Origin: Methanosarcina sp. UBA5
GTDB taxonomy: Archaea > Halobacteriota > Methanosarcinia > Methanosarcinales > Methanosarcinaceae
Direction: 5' to 3'
DNA length: 64,000 nt
NCBI RefSeq assembly: GCF_002505485.1
Contig: NZ_DAVG01000123.1
Location: 7,790 to 71,789, forward strand
Position numbers and translations under genes: made by a program. This document shows positions 10,747 to 19,142 of this stretch, piece by piece; within the stretch, counting starts at the first letter, position 1; each line of letters begins with the position of its first letter. The notes beneath the pieces are model-generated. The model was not told where the DNA came from and ran no database searches. It worked only from the letters and a program-made list of their open reading frames with translations.

Positions 10747-10761
10747 TAATAGGTGGTAATA

Positions 10762-11082
10762 TTGGGGGAAATCATTGAGTATTGTCATTATGTAAAAATG
10801 TCTGGAAAAATCCTTGAATCTATAGATAATATGGCCAAAGTCAGTTTAAACAAAGATGAGAAAAAAATTTTACAGGGATTTGTGCACAACAAGGCTGAAC
10901 AAAAAACCAATTACTACGACAAAAAAATAGCTGAAATGAAGCAGAAGTACGATATGGAATATTCAGCTTTTCAGAATAAAATCTATTTGAGGGCAGCAGA
11001 GATAGATCTTGAAGAATGGAACGATTTCGTACTCTGGGGAAGTTACGTCAAAGCACACCGATACTGGGCACAGTTTTGCTGA
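10762..11082 (+). CDS. Hypothetical helical protein
   Basis: The frame opens at GTG 10753, but AGGTGG at 10751-10756 is well placed for a TTG start at 10762, giving 106 residues. The middle is lysine- and glutamate-rich and should form a long helix (KAEQKTNYYDKKIAEMKQKY). The end is aromatic (EEWNDFVLWGSYVKAHRYW). There is no membrane segment. It follows a 39-codon ORF and may form a two-gene unit with it. No known family is evident. Confidence 0.5.
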   Translation: MGEIIEYCHYVKMSGKILESIDNMAKVSLNKDEKKILQGFVHNKAEQKTNYYDKKIAEMKQKYDMEYSAFQNKIYLRAAEIDLEEWNDFVLWGSYVKAHRYWAQFC

Positions 11083-11478
11083 GTGAAATTTAAGCCCGGC
11101 AATTCTATCATCCTTCCAGAACTTCACATTAAAACAGAAAACTCATCAGCCTTGTAGCCTTGACAACAAATATTGTATAGGGAAGACCACTTTTATAATT
11201 ATAATTTTAATTATAATTATTACTTTATAATTTAAAGACATTTCCTTTTTCGAGATATCTATTTTCTTTCACAGCAAGGATGTATAAAAAACTGCGTTAT
11301 ATAAATATAAAGAAGTTTTTTGTACTATTATTAAGGGCTTTGGAACTGCGAAGCAACTGTTTGTATTATTATAAAGAAGAGTTTGTGTTATTATAAAGAA
11401 CGTTTCTATTATTATAAAAAGCCATTTTATAATAGCTAAATTCATATGCATTTTTAAAACTGCAGAGAGAAAAATCGC
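11083..11478. other. Intergenic, AT-rich with short repeats
   Basis: No gene seen. It includes a TAATTATAATT low-complexity run near 11195-11235 and a degenerate tandem repeat listed separately. Confidence 0.4.
11360..11423. repeat. Three imperfect 21-22-bp tandem repeats
   Basis: Three copies of TTTSTRTTATTATAAARAA-like units run at 11360-11381, 11382-11402 and 11403-11423. The shared core is TTATTATAAAGAA. Each unit contains a TATA-like core. Confidence 0.6.
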
Positions 11479-11775
11479 ATGACTCGTGATGACTATATGC
11501 TAATTCTTGGATCAAATGTGTATGCAGATCCGGTATACATATTGTCATGCAAGCCTGATCGAAATACCGGAGACTGGATACCTTATTCATTCTGGAAAAC
11601 TGCGATGACGGCTTGATTTTGACGACCGAGATCCAGGATGAGAATTCAGATCTCATAGCAAAAATCGATAAAAATGAGTTTATCCAGCTCAACGAAAAAT
11701 TTGACGTTCAGGGAGAAATCGAGAAAGGAAGCGGCCTCACGCTGACACGAAATTTCGTTTTTTCCATTTTTTGGT
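11479..11775 (+). pseudogene. Broken small gene of unknown function
   Basis: An ATG frame at 11479 encodes MTRDDYMLILGSNVYADP and continues through RNTGDWIP until a stop near 11613. A second frame, open from 11559, encodes LFILENCDDGLILTTEIQDE followed by SDLIAKIDKNEF and then fades into low-complexity DNA. Joining the frames near GDWIP gives one continuous protein-like sequence, so a frameshift probably killed the gene. I do not know the family. Confidence 0.4.
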
Positions 11776-12228
11776 CATTTAGTTTTTCAATTACTCAATT
11801 TTTTGGTTGTTCAATTTTTTGATAATTCAGTCATTTGGCCATCAATTTTTTGATCGTTTAAGTTAAAACATAAATGTATGATCTTTCATGAAATGGTCTA
11901 AAATTAATATAATTGTATAAGAACGCTATATTGGAATACTTGTTCCAATCAGTTTCTGACAGTTGATATTGGATAGAGACTGCCCTGAACTGTCCAGCAA
12001 CAAAAGTTTCATCAGGAACAAAAACGTATTTTTCATAGTAAAATTCGCTCTAGAAACCATTCTTGTAAACAAAATAACCTGAGGCAAGAGGGAATAGAAA
12101 AACCTTATGACTCTTGTTAAAGAATCTGCAAAAGTATCTTAAACAAATCTTAAAAGAATCCGTGAAATAATTTATAGAAAAGTCTGTAAAAGAATAGAAA
12201 TTCTACTTTTTTTGGGAGATGTAGGGCA
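11776..12228. other. Intergenic region
   Basis: The first part has repeated CAATTTTTTG-like words (11790-11870), which look like slippage-derived low complexity. The remainder is AT-rich with no gene seen. Confidence 0.4.
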
Positions 12229-12720
12229 ATGTCTGAGGAAATTAAAAAGCAGATTGAAGACTTGATTTCTGAATCCAATGATCTGATGGAAGCGTTACGT
12301 AAGTTTTTTTATTCAGTGCCCATTCAGTACGATCCTTTTCTCGACATCGGCCCCTTTAGCATATCAGACCTGCCCAGGATGTGGGATTACGACCCTTACA
12401 TTAATACAAACCCTTATACGGGAGAGCCAGTTCCTCTCCATTACCGATGGTTCAAATTAACTAATGACAAGTTTCTCGAGCAGGAGGAACTATTTAAAAA
12501 ATATATAAACTGGGCCTCGTCAGCCAGAAACCTGATTGAGAAATTTTTGCCTGAAAAACTGGCTGTTTTTGATGAAAAATTCGAAACCATCAAAAAATGG
12601 ATAGAAATGAGTGAACGGTTACCATCGGATGACAACGCCGAGATATTTTTTAGGTTTAAAAGAGATTTCATAAGCCAGCAAAATCTTTTTTTCGCTTTAC
12701 TGAAGCAGGTTGAAAAATAA
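12229..12720 (+). CDS. Hypothetical protein, 163 residues
   Basis: The ATG follows GGGAGATGTAGGGC, a good ribosome site. The protein starts with a helical acidic segment (MSEEIKKQIEDLISESND), has a proline/aspartate/aromatic middle (PFLDIGPFSISDLPRMWDYD), and ends with amphipathic helices. There is no signal peptide, membrane segment or metal motif. I do not recognise a family. The clear ribosome site and balanced composition make it a real gene, probably cytoplasmic. Confidence 0.6.
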   Translation: MSEEIKKQIEDLISESNDLMEALRKFFYSVPIQYDPFLDIGPFSISDLPRMWDYDPYINTNPYTGEPVPLHYRWFKLTNDKFLEQEELFKKYINWASSARNLIEKFLPEKLAVFDEKFETIKKWIEMSERLPSDDNAEIFFRFKRDFISQQNLFFALLKQVEK

Positions 12721-12783
12721 TAGATTTTAAAAACACATTTCTAGGATTTAGTTTCTAAAAAGTGCATTTTTAGGATTTAAATA

Positions 12784-12822
12784 AAGTTGCGCTAGCGCCC
12801 CCCGCAGCAAGTTAGCAGGGGA
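12784..12822. repeat. Dispersed GC-rich repeat module, copy 1
   Basis: AAAGTTGCGCTAGCGCC followed by CCCGCAGCAAGTTAGCAGGGG stands out in AT-rich DNA. It resembles, in reverse complement, 19000-19056 (GTGCGCCAGCGCAAC) and 18863-18886 (TAGCTTGCTGCGGGGAT). A shorter match lies at 31083-31098. It is probably one dispersed intergenic family. Confidence 0.6.
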
Positions 12823-12919
12823 TTTGACAAAAATTAAAAAATGGACTTGAAAATGTGAACTTGAATGGTGTGCTGGCTAAATTCAGACCTTTTATTGAAC
12901 TATTCCAGGGCTTTATAGG

Positions 12920-13855
12920 TTAGATTACTCCAAGCTGCATGAGCCGGGCAACGGATATCAGTATGATTCCTGTTGTCAGTCTTATTTCTACTCTCCATCT
13001 TTCCCTGAATTCAGTGACTTTATTCGGGCTGAGTCCGAAGGCAAGAAGGAGACCGAGAGCTATTACGGGAAGCAGAAGCCCTATATGGTAAATGCCAATA
13101 TATATTGTTCCTGTGACAATATCGGTTTTTGTTGCCAGTATGCTCAGGAGTGAAAGAAAGATCGCTCCTACGCAGGGAGCTTTGACCAGGGAAAACATGC
13201 TTCCTGAAAGGAAGGACAGCAGCAGAAGATTATTCTGGTCCATTTTGCCCATAAAGTTTTTCAAGGGTTCGGGAGTCCTGAAGGTAGTTTTTGCATGCTT
13301 TTTCAGCCAGTAGGCATCAAAAATATGCCAGAAACCTAGCAGGGCAATAATTAGGATTGAAGCTTTTATAAAACTTTTCTGAATTTCAGGCAGGAGGTTA
13401 ACAATACTGAGGATGCTCATTCCGGCAAGCATATACATAGTAAAGATTCCTGTCGAAAAACCGAGCGTGATTTTGAGCATTTCCTTTCTTCTTCCGTGCT
13501 TGGCAAGGGTGACTGAAGCAAGAAATGCCATTACCGCAAGGAGGCAGGGGTTGAAACCCGCAAGAATACCTGCTGCCAGGAGTAAGAAAGGGCTAATTTT
13601 TTCTATGGGCTGATCTATTTCGTCCTGTGTTTCTGTAAGGGGAAACGAAAGACCTTCGGCAAAAAGTAAAGAAGGCTGGATTTCCGTCAGAAAAACCCCG
13701 GCCGGGTTTTCATATGCTCTATGAAAGTAGCCCGTTAACTGGTTTTCATATACTGCGGCTGAAGTGACGGATGCAGAGCTCAGCAACAAAAAAATGCAGG
13801 CCAGCGTAAAAATTCCTTTGTTTACAAACAACTTACGCGTATTTTTCTTTTTCAT
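12920..13855 (-). CDS. CcdA/DsbD-like cytochrome c biogenesis transmembrane protein
   Basis: The protein has the CcdA fold: about six membrane segments with two conserved cysteines, one in AGFNPCLLAVMAF and one in LVKAPCVGAIFL, that carry electrons across the membrane as thiols. The C-terminal half repeats the first. ATG 13855 starts a signal-like N-terminus (MKKKNTRKLF, then a hydrophobic run to SVTSAA). The frame extends to an ATG at 13945, but the extra 30 residues would sit ahead of the signal segment. Neither start has a strong ribosome site. An exported loop of ~60 residues separates the signal from the CcdA core. It probably feeds reductant to extracytoplasmic thiols. No cytochrome c gene is adjacent. 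Confidence 0.82.
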   Translation of the reverse strand: MKKKNTRKLFVNKGIFTLACIFLLLSSASVTSAAVYENQLTGYFHRAYENPAGVFLTEIQPSLLFAEGLSFPLTETQDEIDQPIEKISPFLLLAAGILAGFNPCLLAVMAFLASVTLAKHGRRKEMLKITLGFSTGIFTMYMLAGMSILSIVNLLPEIQKSFIKASILIIALLGFWHIFDAYWLKKHAKTTFRTPEPLKNFMGKMDQNNLLLLSFLSGSMFSLVKAPCVGAIFLSLLSILATKTDIVTGTIYIGIYHIGLLLPVIALGLLLAFGLSPNKVTEFRERWRVEIRLTTGIILISVARLMQLGVI

Positions 13856-14629
13856 ATATTTTTCCGGAAATATTTTATAACTAGATTTTAAACTTCCATG
13901 GCCAATGGACATATAATCTTTGATGAAATTCAGATTGTTACCCATTGTAAAGTTTCTTCTTATAGAAGGAAAGAGCCTATTCTAAGATCGAATTTTCATT
14001 CTTTAATTTTCCTCTTTTATAGCGAAAAAATTACGTACTGATAGAGTTATCTCTTTTGATTTTGCTAATAAATGTGATACTTCTAGCCTTAATTTGTGCA
14101 CCTATATTAGTTTTATTGTGGTATTATCTTTTTTATAAAACTCTGTTTGACTGACCGAAAGTATATATAAATTCGAATTCTGCCAATTAAAGTAGCAACT
14201 TGACATATTCCAGCTGAACTGCTGAAATCTGCCTTAGATAACGGCAACACTTGGATCAGGATAACCTTTTTAACAGGCTCAACTGTGCCAGATATGAGAT
14301 ATAAATGAAAAAATAGATATAGAGTCTATCCCAAAAACCACTTTATTTTAAATCGTTGGTAATTTCCAAAGTTGTTTTATTATCTTGAGCTTGATCGACT
14401 ATTCGAAATACGAGGCACAAGAAGCAAATTTCAAGTTTTGGGATGAGCTCATACTATAAGTAGAAAGCACAGAAAAAGTGTTTCCTGTAAAGAGGTCTCC
14501 GTGTACTTTTTGTTTATTTTAATACTTTGACTACCTCTCAGGACACTTTCTTAAACTGTTTTTCAGAATACTTTTTAGACTCTTTATCATTTAAGAAATA
14601 CTTTATTAAACAGTTTTCAGAATACATTC
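13856..14629. other. Intergenic region with an inverted-repeat element
   Basis: No gene seen apart from the possible 13945 start extension of the CcdA-like gene. It contains the inverted-repeat element at 14322-14451. Confidence 0.4.
14322..14451. repeat. MITE-like element, copy A
   Basis: A ~130-bp unit begins AGTCTATCCCAAAA and ends TTTTGGGATGAGCTCA, so its ends are inverted repeats around ATCCCAAAA. Its interior matches the reverse complement of the element at 55121-55254 (ACTTTATTTT, AGCTTGATCGACTATTC and other blocks). It has no coding capacity. Confidence 0.75.
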
Positions 14630-15742
14630 TCAGAGTACTTTTTCCATGATGCCTAAGGCTTTTTCGATATCTTTCATTGAAGCCGCATAGGAAATTCTGA
14701 TATAGCCATCACCCTCGCTTCCGAAGGCTGTTCCGGGAGTGACAATAATGCCATTTGAGATCAATTTCGAGGCGACCTCTGCGGAATTTGAGACTTTTGG
14801 GAAGGCATAGAAAGCCCCTTTCGGAAGGGCACATTTCATGCCGAGTTCGTTTAGCCCCTTTACAAGTACGTCCCTGCGTTTTCTGAATTCTTCTCGCATG
14901 ACCCTGACTGAATCTTTTGGTCCTGTCACTGCGGCATAAGCGGCTTTCTGAGCGATTGAGTTGGCGCAGGCCTGGAAGTACTGGTGCACCTTAAGCATCT
15001 GGCCTATGTAATCTTTTCTGGCTGCCACGTACCCGAGTCTCCAACCGGTCATGGCATAGCTTTTTGAAGTCGCATTTACAGTAATCACATTGTCCGAATA
15101 ACTGGCAGGGCTTACATGTTCTCCTTCGTAGACAAAGTACTCATAAACTTCATCGGAAATAATGGTTATATTGTGGTCGTCTGCAATCTCGGCCAGGGCC
15201 TTTATATCTGCCCTGCTGGCGACTGTACCTGTTGGATTTGAAGGGGAATTAAGGATGATGGCTCGGGTCTTCGGGGTAATATTCTCAAGCACGGTCTCAG
15301 GCTTCATAGTAAGATCTTCGGCCAGAGGGACGCCTACGGCTTTGCCACTCAGTATTTCGGTTAGTGCATTGTAAGAAACGAAGCCAGGATTTGAGATAAG
15401 GACTTCATCCCCATGGTTTAGAAGGGCTGCAAGGGCAATGGCAAGAGCTTCCGAAGCTCCAGAGGTTACAATTATTTCCTCAGGGGAAACCGAGAACCCA
15501 TTATCTTCCTTGAACTTAGAACTCAAGGCTTCTCTTAATTCAGGGATTCCCGAACCGACCGTATAACCCGTAAAGCCCTCGTTTATAGCTTTTATTGCCG
15601 CGGCCTTGATATGCTCCGGGGTATCAAAATCAGGCTGCCCCAGCCCAAGGTTAATAGCATCCGAGCCTGCGGCTTCAAAAATCTTCCTGATCCCTGAGGT
15701 GTCTATTCTGGCCACGTTCTCTGAAAACTTTATTTCCTTCAA
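14630..15742 (-). CDS. PLP-dependent class I/II aminotransferase (aspartate aminotransferase-like)
   Basis: Fold-type I aminotransferase of 370 residues. The cofactor lysine is Lys227 in NATSKSYAMTGWRLGY, Asp197 in ISDEVYE binds the pyridine nitrogen, SNPTG at 168-172 holds the conserved Asn, and the C-terminal IRISYA arginine binds the substrate carboxylate. The substrate is probably aspartate or an aromatic/branched amino acid and cannot be fixed from sequence. The start is TTG at 15742, with GGAGGG seven bases upstream. It is probably followed by its own terminator. The hxlB gene lies just upstream in the same direction, 65 bases away. Confidence 0.9.
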   Translation of the reverse strand: MKEIKFSENVARIDTSGIRKIFEAAGSDAINLGLGQPDFDTPEHIKAAAIKAINEGFTGYTVGSGIPELREALSSKFKEDNGFSVSPEEIIVTSGASEALAIALAALLNHGDEVLISNPGFVSYNALTEILSGKAVGVPLAEDLTMKPETVLENITPKTRAIILNSPSNPTGTVASRADIKALAEIADDHNITIISDEVYEYFVYEGEHVSPASYSDNVITVNATSKSYAMTGWRLGYVAARKDYIGQMLKVHQYFQACANSIAQKAAYAAVTGPKDSVRVMREEFRKRRDVLVKGLNELGMKCALPKGAFYAFPKVSNSAEVASKLISNGIIVTPGTAFGSEGDGYIRISYAASMKDIEKALGIMEKVL

Positions 15743-15807
15743 ATTGAGCCCTCCTATATCCCTGTAAATTAATTTTTTTTAAATATACTTGCTGGCGATT
15801 AAGGCTT

Positions 15808-16422
15808 TTATTCAATGTTCGTGTGTCTCGATTTCAGTTCGGCTTCTGAGGCGCCTGTAAGCATGATGAGCTGAGAGATTATCGAATCAAGGAAAATAAG
15901 CGATGTAATTTCAAAAGATGTGCCCAGCGGTGGCAGGGTTTTGTAACCTCCCCGCATATTTCTTTCAAGGTAGCCGTCTGCATCAGGGTCGTTTTTAGTC
16001 TTGCTCGGGAGGATCATAGCAATATCTGAGATTCTACCGAGTGTGGACTCTTTTTTAGAGGTAACCGTTATAAGGGTGGAGCCAATGTCTTTTACTATTT
16101 TTCCGAGATCCGCTATAGAATGGGTTTCTCCTGACCCTGAAATGGCAATCACCACATCCTGCGGCCGGACAGCAGGGGTTGTGGTTTCGCCAACCACATA
16201 CACACTGAATCCAAGGTGCATAAGCCTCATTGCAAAAGCTTTGGCAACAAGCCCGGACCTTCCGGCTCCCATCAAAAAGATTCTTTTGCCTTCCATAATT
16301 TTCTGGATCATCGACTTTATGGCTTCTCTGTCAAGTTTGTCAATTACCTCATTGAGGTTTACTGCAATCATTTTCATTGATAATAGTACGTCTTCGCAGT
16401 CGTTTACCTGAACTTTTTCCAT
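15808..16422 (-). CDS. hxlB: 6-phospho-3-hexuloisomerase (SIS domain)
   Basis: It interconverts 6-phospho-3-hexulose and fructose 6-phosphate. In archaea lacking the oxidative pentose route this reaction, with hexulose-phosphate synthase, makes ribulose 5-phosphate. The 204 residues form a single SIS domain: GAGRSGLVAKAFAMRL near residue 52, ISGSGETHS (sugar phosphate loop) near 95, and TSKKESTLG near 120. The length is normal. The ATG is preceded by GGAGAAC. A region near residues 143-165 (KNDPDADGYLERNMRGG) is a little longer than in many homologues. The synthase partner is not in this window. Confidence 0.93.
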   Translation of the reverse strand: MEKVQVNDCEDVLLSMKMIAVNLNEVIDKLDREAIKSMIQKIMEGKRIFLMGAGRSGLVAKAFAMRLMHLGFSVYVVGETTTPAVRPQDVVIAISGSGETHSIADLGKIVKDIGSTLITVTSKKESTLGRISDIAMILPSKTKNDPDADGYLERNMRGGYKTLPPLGTSFEITSLIFLDSIISQLIMLTGASEAELKSRHTNIE

Positions 16423-16653
16423 ATGAGTTCTCCGAAAAACATTGAGTTAAGTGCTAGTTAAGTGCCTGGTTAAATGCCTGATTATATAATAATTAATTGA
16501 TTAATTTACTTACCTGCCTATATCAATGATAGAAAATACTCCTGATAATACTTTACCAAAATCCTTCTCTCCTTCAAATTTACAGTGAGGATCTTAGAGC
16601 AAATTTTCTGAAGCTTTCTTATCACCTTGCCGCAATCCCAGCAGTCCAGATTT
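16423..16653. other. Spacer between hxlB and the GTPase operon
   Basis: It holds direct GTGCCTGGTT/ATGCCTGATT-like words near 16450-16485 and probable hxlB promoter DNA. No gene seen. Confidence 0.3.
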
Positions 16654-17175
16654 TTACTTGCTTGTTTGCGATTCAGTTTTATAATTAATAGCTTTCAATT
16701 CCCAGTCCTCAATATTATTCTTAAATTCATGATAGAGCCTCTGGATATCACAGTCGCTCCCATTCCAATAAAAGTCTTTACGCGTTTCTCCTTTTTGAAG
16801 CTCTTCAAGTATAAATTTTGATAGGTGGAAAAGGGCTTTTTTATTGGAAAAGGGGATACTATAGTTTACGCGATAACCGCCGGCTGTTTTTCCATAGGAC
16901 ACGAGTGTGTACCCTTTACTCTCATATTCCGTAATCTCATCAAAGTTGCAGATAATTTCAAATTCATGAACCGTAGACTGGTCAACTTTTGAAATTCCTA
17001 TAAGTATCTGCGCTATAATGTAATCAGGAACTTTCCGTCCAAACCATACGGCGATTTTCCCGTAAGTACAGATTAAATTGACATCATTCCTTCCCATCTC
17101 AAAGGAGCCTAGAGACTGGGGAGGGTAAATTATAGCTTCCACGTCTTGGGTCTTCTGGGCACACATTGCTTCCAC
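16654..17175 (-). CDS. Hypothetical protein downstream of GTPase/DUF2073
   Basis: The 173-residue protein has no motif I recognise. It begins five bases after the DUF2073 stop, in the same direction, so it is probably the third gene of the operon. It is mixed alpha/beta, rich in aromatic residues (YGKIAVWFGRKVPDYI, SDCDIQRLYHEFKNN), and soluble. The start could also be an internal Met at residue 4. The place in the operon suggests a partner for the Era-like GTPase, but that is inference. Confidence 0.6.
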   Translation of the reverse strand: MEAMCAQKTQDVEAIIYPPQSLGSFEMGRNDVNLICTYGKIAVWFGRKVPDYIIAQILIGISKVDQSTVHEFEIICNFDEITEYESKGYTLVSYGKTAGGYRVNYSIPFSNKKALFHLSKFILEELQKGETRKDFYWNGSDCDIQRLYHEFKNNIEDWELKAINYKTESQTSK

Positions 17176-17180
17176 TTCGT

Positions 17181-17549
17181 TTATTTACTTGCAGAGACAA
17201 GTGCACTGATGAGATTCCGATCTTTCTTAAGGGTTTTTAGCTGGTTTGCAGGCCCTATCACTGTAAGTCTCTTACTGCTCTGTTTTTTGAAAATTTTTCC
17301 AAGCAATGAACCGTCCGTATTTGCAGGATAACTTTGCATCTCGATACCCGAAAACACATCAGGCTGAATCGCTGACATTGTCATTTCTATAAGCTTTGCT
17401 TCCTCCATCGGGTTCAGGCCCTTTTCAAGCACCAGAATTTTACCTTTTCGTACCTCATCGATTATGTATCGAACTTTTTCCATTGAAGCCATCTGAGAGA
17501 TTCTGGCTTCGGATATCAAATCAAGCTGAATTCCCTGCATACTGATCAC
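17181..17549 (-). CDS. DUF2073 family protein
   Basis: A 122-residue archaeal protein with the DUF2073 pattern: ISMQGIQLDLISEARI at the start, MRYIIDEVR-like helix, LEKGLNPMEEAKLIE, and IFKKQSSKRLTVIGPANQLK near the end. DUF2073 genes are commonly beside an Era-like GTPase in euryarchaea, as here. Its ATG overlaps the GTPase stop by four bases (ATGA at 17546-17549), implying coupled translation. Molecular function is unknown. A ribosome or RNA role is often suspected from the GTPase partner. Confidence 0.85.
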   Translation of the reverse strand: MISMQGIQLDLISEARISQMASMEKVRYIIDEVRKGKILVLEKGLNPMEEAKLIEMTMSAIQPDVFSGIEMQSYPANTDGSLLGKIFKKQSSKRLTVIGPANQLKTLKKDRNLISALVSASK

Positions 17550-18187
17550 CCGAACTGTTTTGCCAGAGCTTCATAAAACGAATCCATTCCCACTCCTTCA
17601 AGGGCCGAAACTGGCACCATGGGATGCTGGGGGAAGGCTTCCTTTATGACAGCCGGGTCGGCATCAGGAAGGTCGACCTTGTTTGCTACGATAAGAAGCG
17701 GAAGGTTTCTTGCTTCCATATTCCCTATTACTGTTACGTTGACCTGGGTATAGGGATTTTCGGTGGAATCCATAACAAGTATGACACCATCAAGGTCATC
17801 CAACCATTTGACAGCTTCGATTACGCCTTCTGTTGCTTCTTTGGATCGTTTCTTGGATTCGGAATCACTCATTCCCTGCTCCATGAAGTCATGGAAATCG
17901 ATTTTTGTTGCAAGCCCGGGCGTGTCTACGATATCAAGGTTGATTGTGTGTCCGTTGGTATCAATATTTATTGCGTTCCTTCTCTTGGCATGCCGGGTTT
18001 CATGAGCGATATGAGAAACCGAACCCATTGTTTCTTCAGCTCCGACCCAATCCTTGAGGATACGATTGCTAAGGGTAGTCTTACCGGCATTGGGGGGACC
18101 GTAGATTCCTATGCATGCTCCTTTTTTCTTAAAGAGCTTGTTGAAGATTTTTGAAAAGCTTACCTTAAATCGTTTTATCATATTCAT
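17546..18187 (-). CDS. Era-like GTPase
   Basis: A small GTPase of the TrmE-Era class: P-loop GPPNAGKTTLSNR (G1), a switch region with ETRHAKRR, DTPGLATKID (G3), NKVDLPD (G4) and VSALEG (G5). The start is ATG 18187 (MNMIKRFKVSF), because AAAGGAGGGAAGCT lies directly upstream. The frame extends ten codons further without support. The basic N-terminus (KRFKVSFSKIFNKLFKKKG) could touch RNA or membrane. It is the first gene of a three-gene operon with DUF2073 and an unknown protein. Confidence 0.88.
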   Translation of the reverse strand: MNMIKRFKVSFSKIFNKLFKKKGACIGIYGPPNAGKTTLSNRILKDWVGAEETMGSVSHIAHETRHAKRRNAINIDTNGHTINLDIVDTPGLATKIDFHDFMEQGMSDSESKKRSKEATEGVIEAVKWLDDLDGVILVMDSTENPYTQVNVTVIGNMEARNLPLLIVANKVDLPDADPAVIKEAFPQHPMVPVSALEGVGMDSFYEALAKQFG

Positions 18188-18862
18188 AGCTTCCCTCCTT
18201 TGGGAAAAGCATAGCATCTAAGGATTTCTCGGATTGCTTTCCTTTACGGGTAGTACTTAAATTTTAATCTATTTATCATGCACTTAAGTAACTTCCATTT
18301 ATCGTACTGAGGGGATTGGGGGAAATTATAGATGTTCTTTTCCTTTCCAGTACATATTGGAGTAAATAGGAAATTTAAGGTCCTTTCTACGGTAGAATAG
18401 AAAGTGTCTCCGTGGAAATAACACCAGAACATATAAATTGCTTTTTATCGCCTTATTCCCTCATCACATCAATAAAAAGGCTTTTTATCCAGAAATAAAA
18501 AACCTTTTTATCCAGAAGATTTTAAGCTCTCCCAAACTCTTATCATAAGTATTAAATTTTTGTATGTGCACTGATGTTCTGCACTTTCCTTTATATTTTT
18601 TCCTATATTTATTCATTCAAGCTTAAAAATATAAATTGTTTTTATGAGATATCTTCTGGTATTCTTCTCACTCAACTCTCGTATATAACTTTTACAGCCC
18701 AATTTTCCTTGAGATGTTTCAAGACATCTATTAGCAACTTCGCGATGGTTTTATAAATTTAAAGTTAACTTTTGACAATTCAGAGCATTTAGAGGTAAAC
18801 CTATTATTTCGATTTAAGACCTTAGCTATATATTTAACTTTTTTATTGATCTCAGTCGAATA

Positions 18863-18886
18863 TCCCGCTAGCTTGCTGCGGGGATG
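18863..18886. repeat. Dispersed GC-rich repeat module, copy 2 (partial)
   Basis: CCCGCTAGCTTGCTGCGGGG forms a short hairpin (CCCGC with GCGGG) and matches the reverse complement of CCCCGCAGCAAGTTAGCAGGGG at 12784-12822. Confidence 0.5.
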
Positions 18887-18999
18887 GAAAACTTCCCCGG
18901 TAACCGTTGGTGATAATAATTATCAATTCCATTTTTCGGTTACTAACTTCTGCTCAAACTAAATTGTTTTGGGCTATTATTTCCTTTAACAGAATTTGA

Positions 19000-19056
19000 A
19001 GCGGTGGCGCGAACGTACCTCATTGCTTGCAGCGGGTGCGCCAGCGCAACTTTGAT
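19000..19056. repeat. Dispersed GC-rich repeat module, copy 3
   Basis: GCGGTGGCGCGAACGTACCT continues to GCAGCGGGTGCGCCAGCGCAAC. Its reverse complement starts AAAGTTGCGCTGGCGC, which aligns with copy 1 at 12784. This is the longest copy. Confidence 0.55.
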
Positions 19057-19142
19057 TACTTTTGAGATATTTTACTTGGAAATACCTGTTATTTACCTTT
19101 TCAGATTGGATAAGGCTTCTGGTTTCTTCGATAGAGTTTTGC

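Larger units (their letters stand above)
18188..19142. other. Long intergenic region
   Basis: No credible gene in 950 bases. Near 18468-18520 there are direct repeats of CTTTTTATCCAGAA in AT-rich DNA. At 18863-18886 and 19000-19056 are GC-rich modules related to 12784-12822. Small open frames here lack ribosome sites. Confidence 0.45.

Noticed and set aside
18574..18756. 60-codon ORF in the intergenic region
   Set aside because: Phe/Tyr/Ile/Ser-rich translation of AT-rich DNA with no ribosome site.
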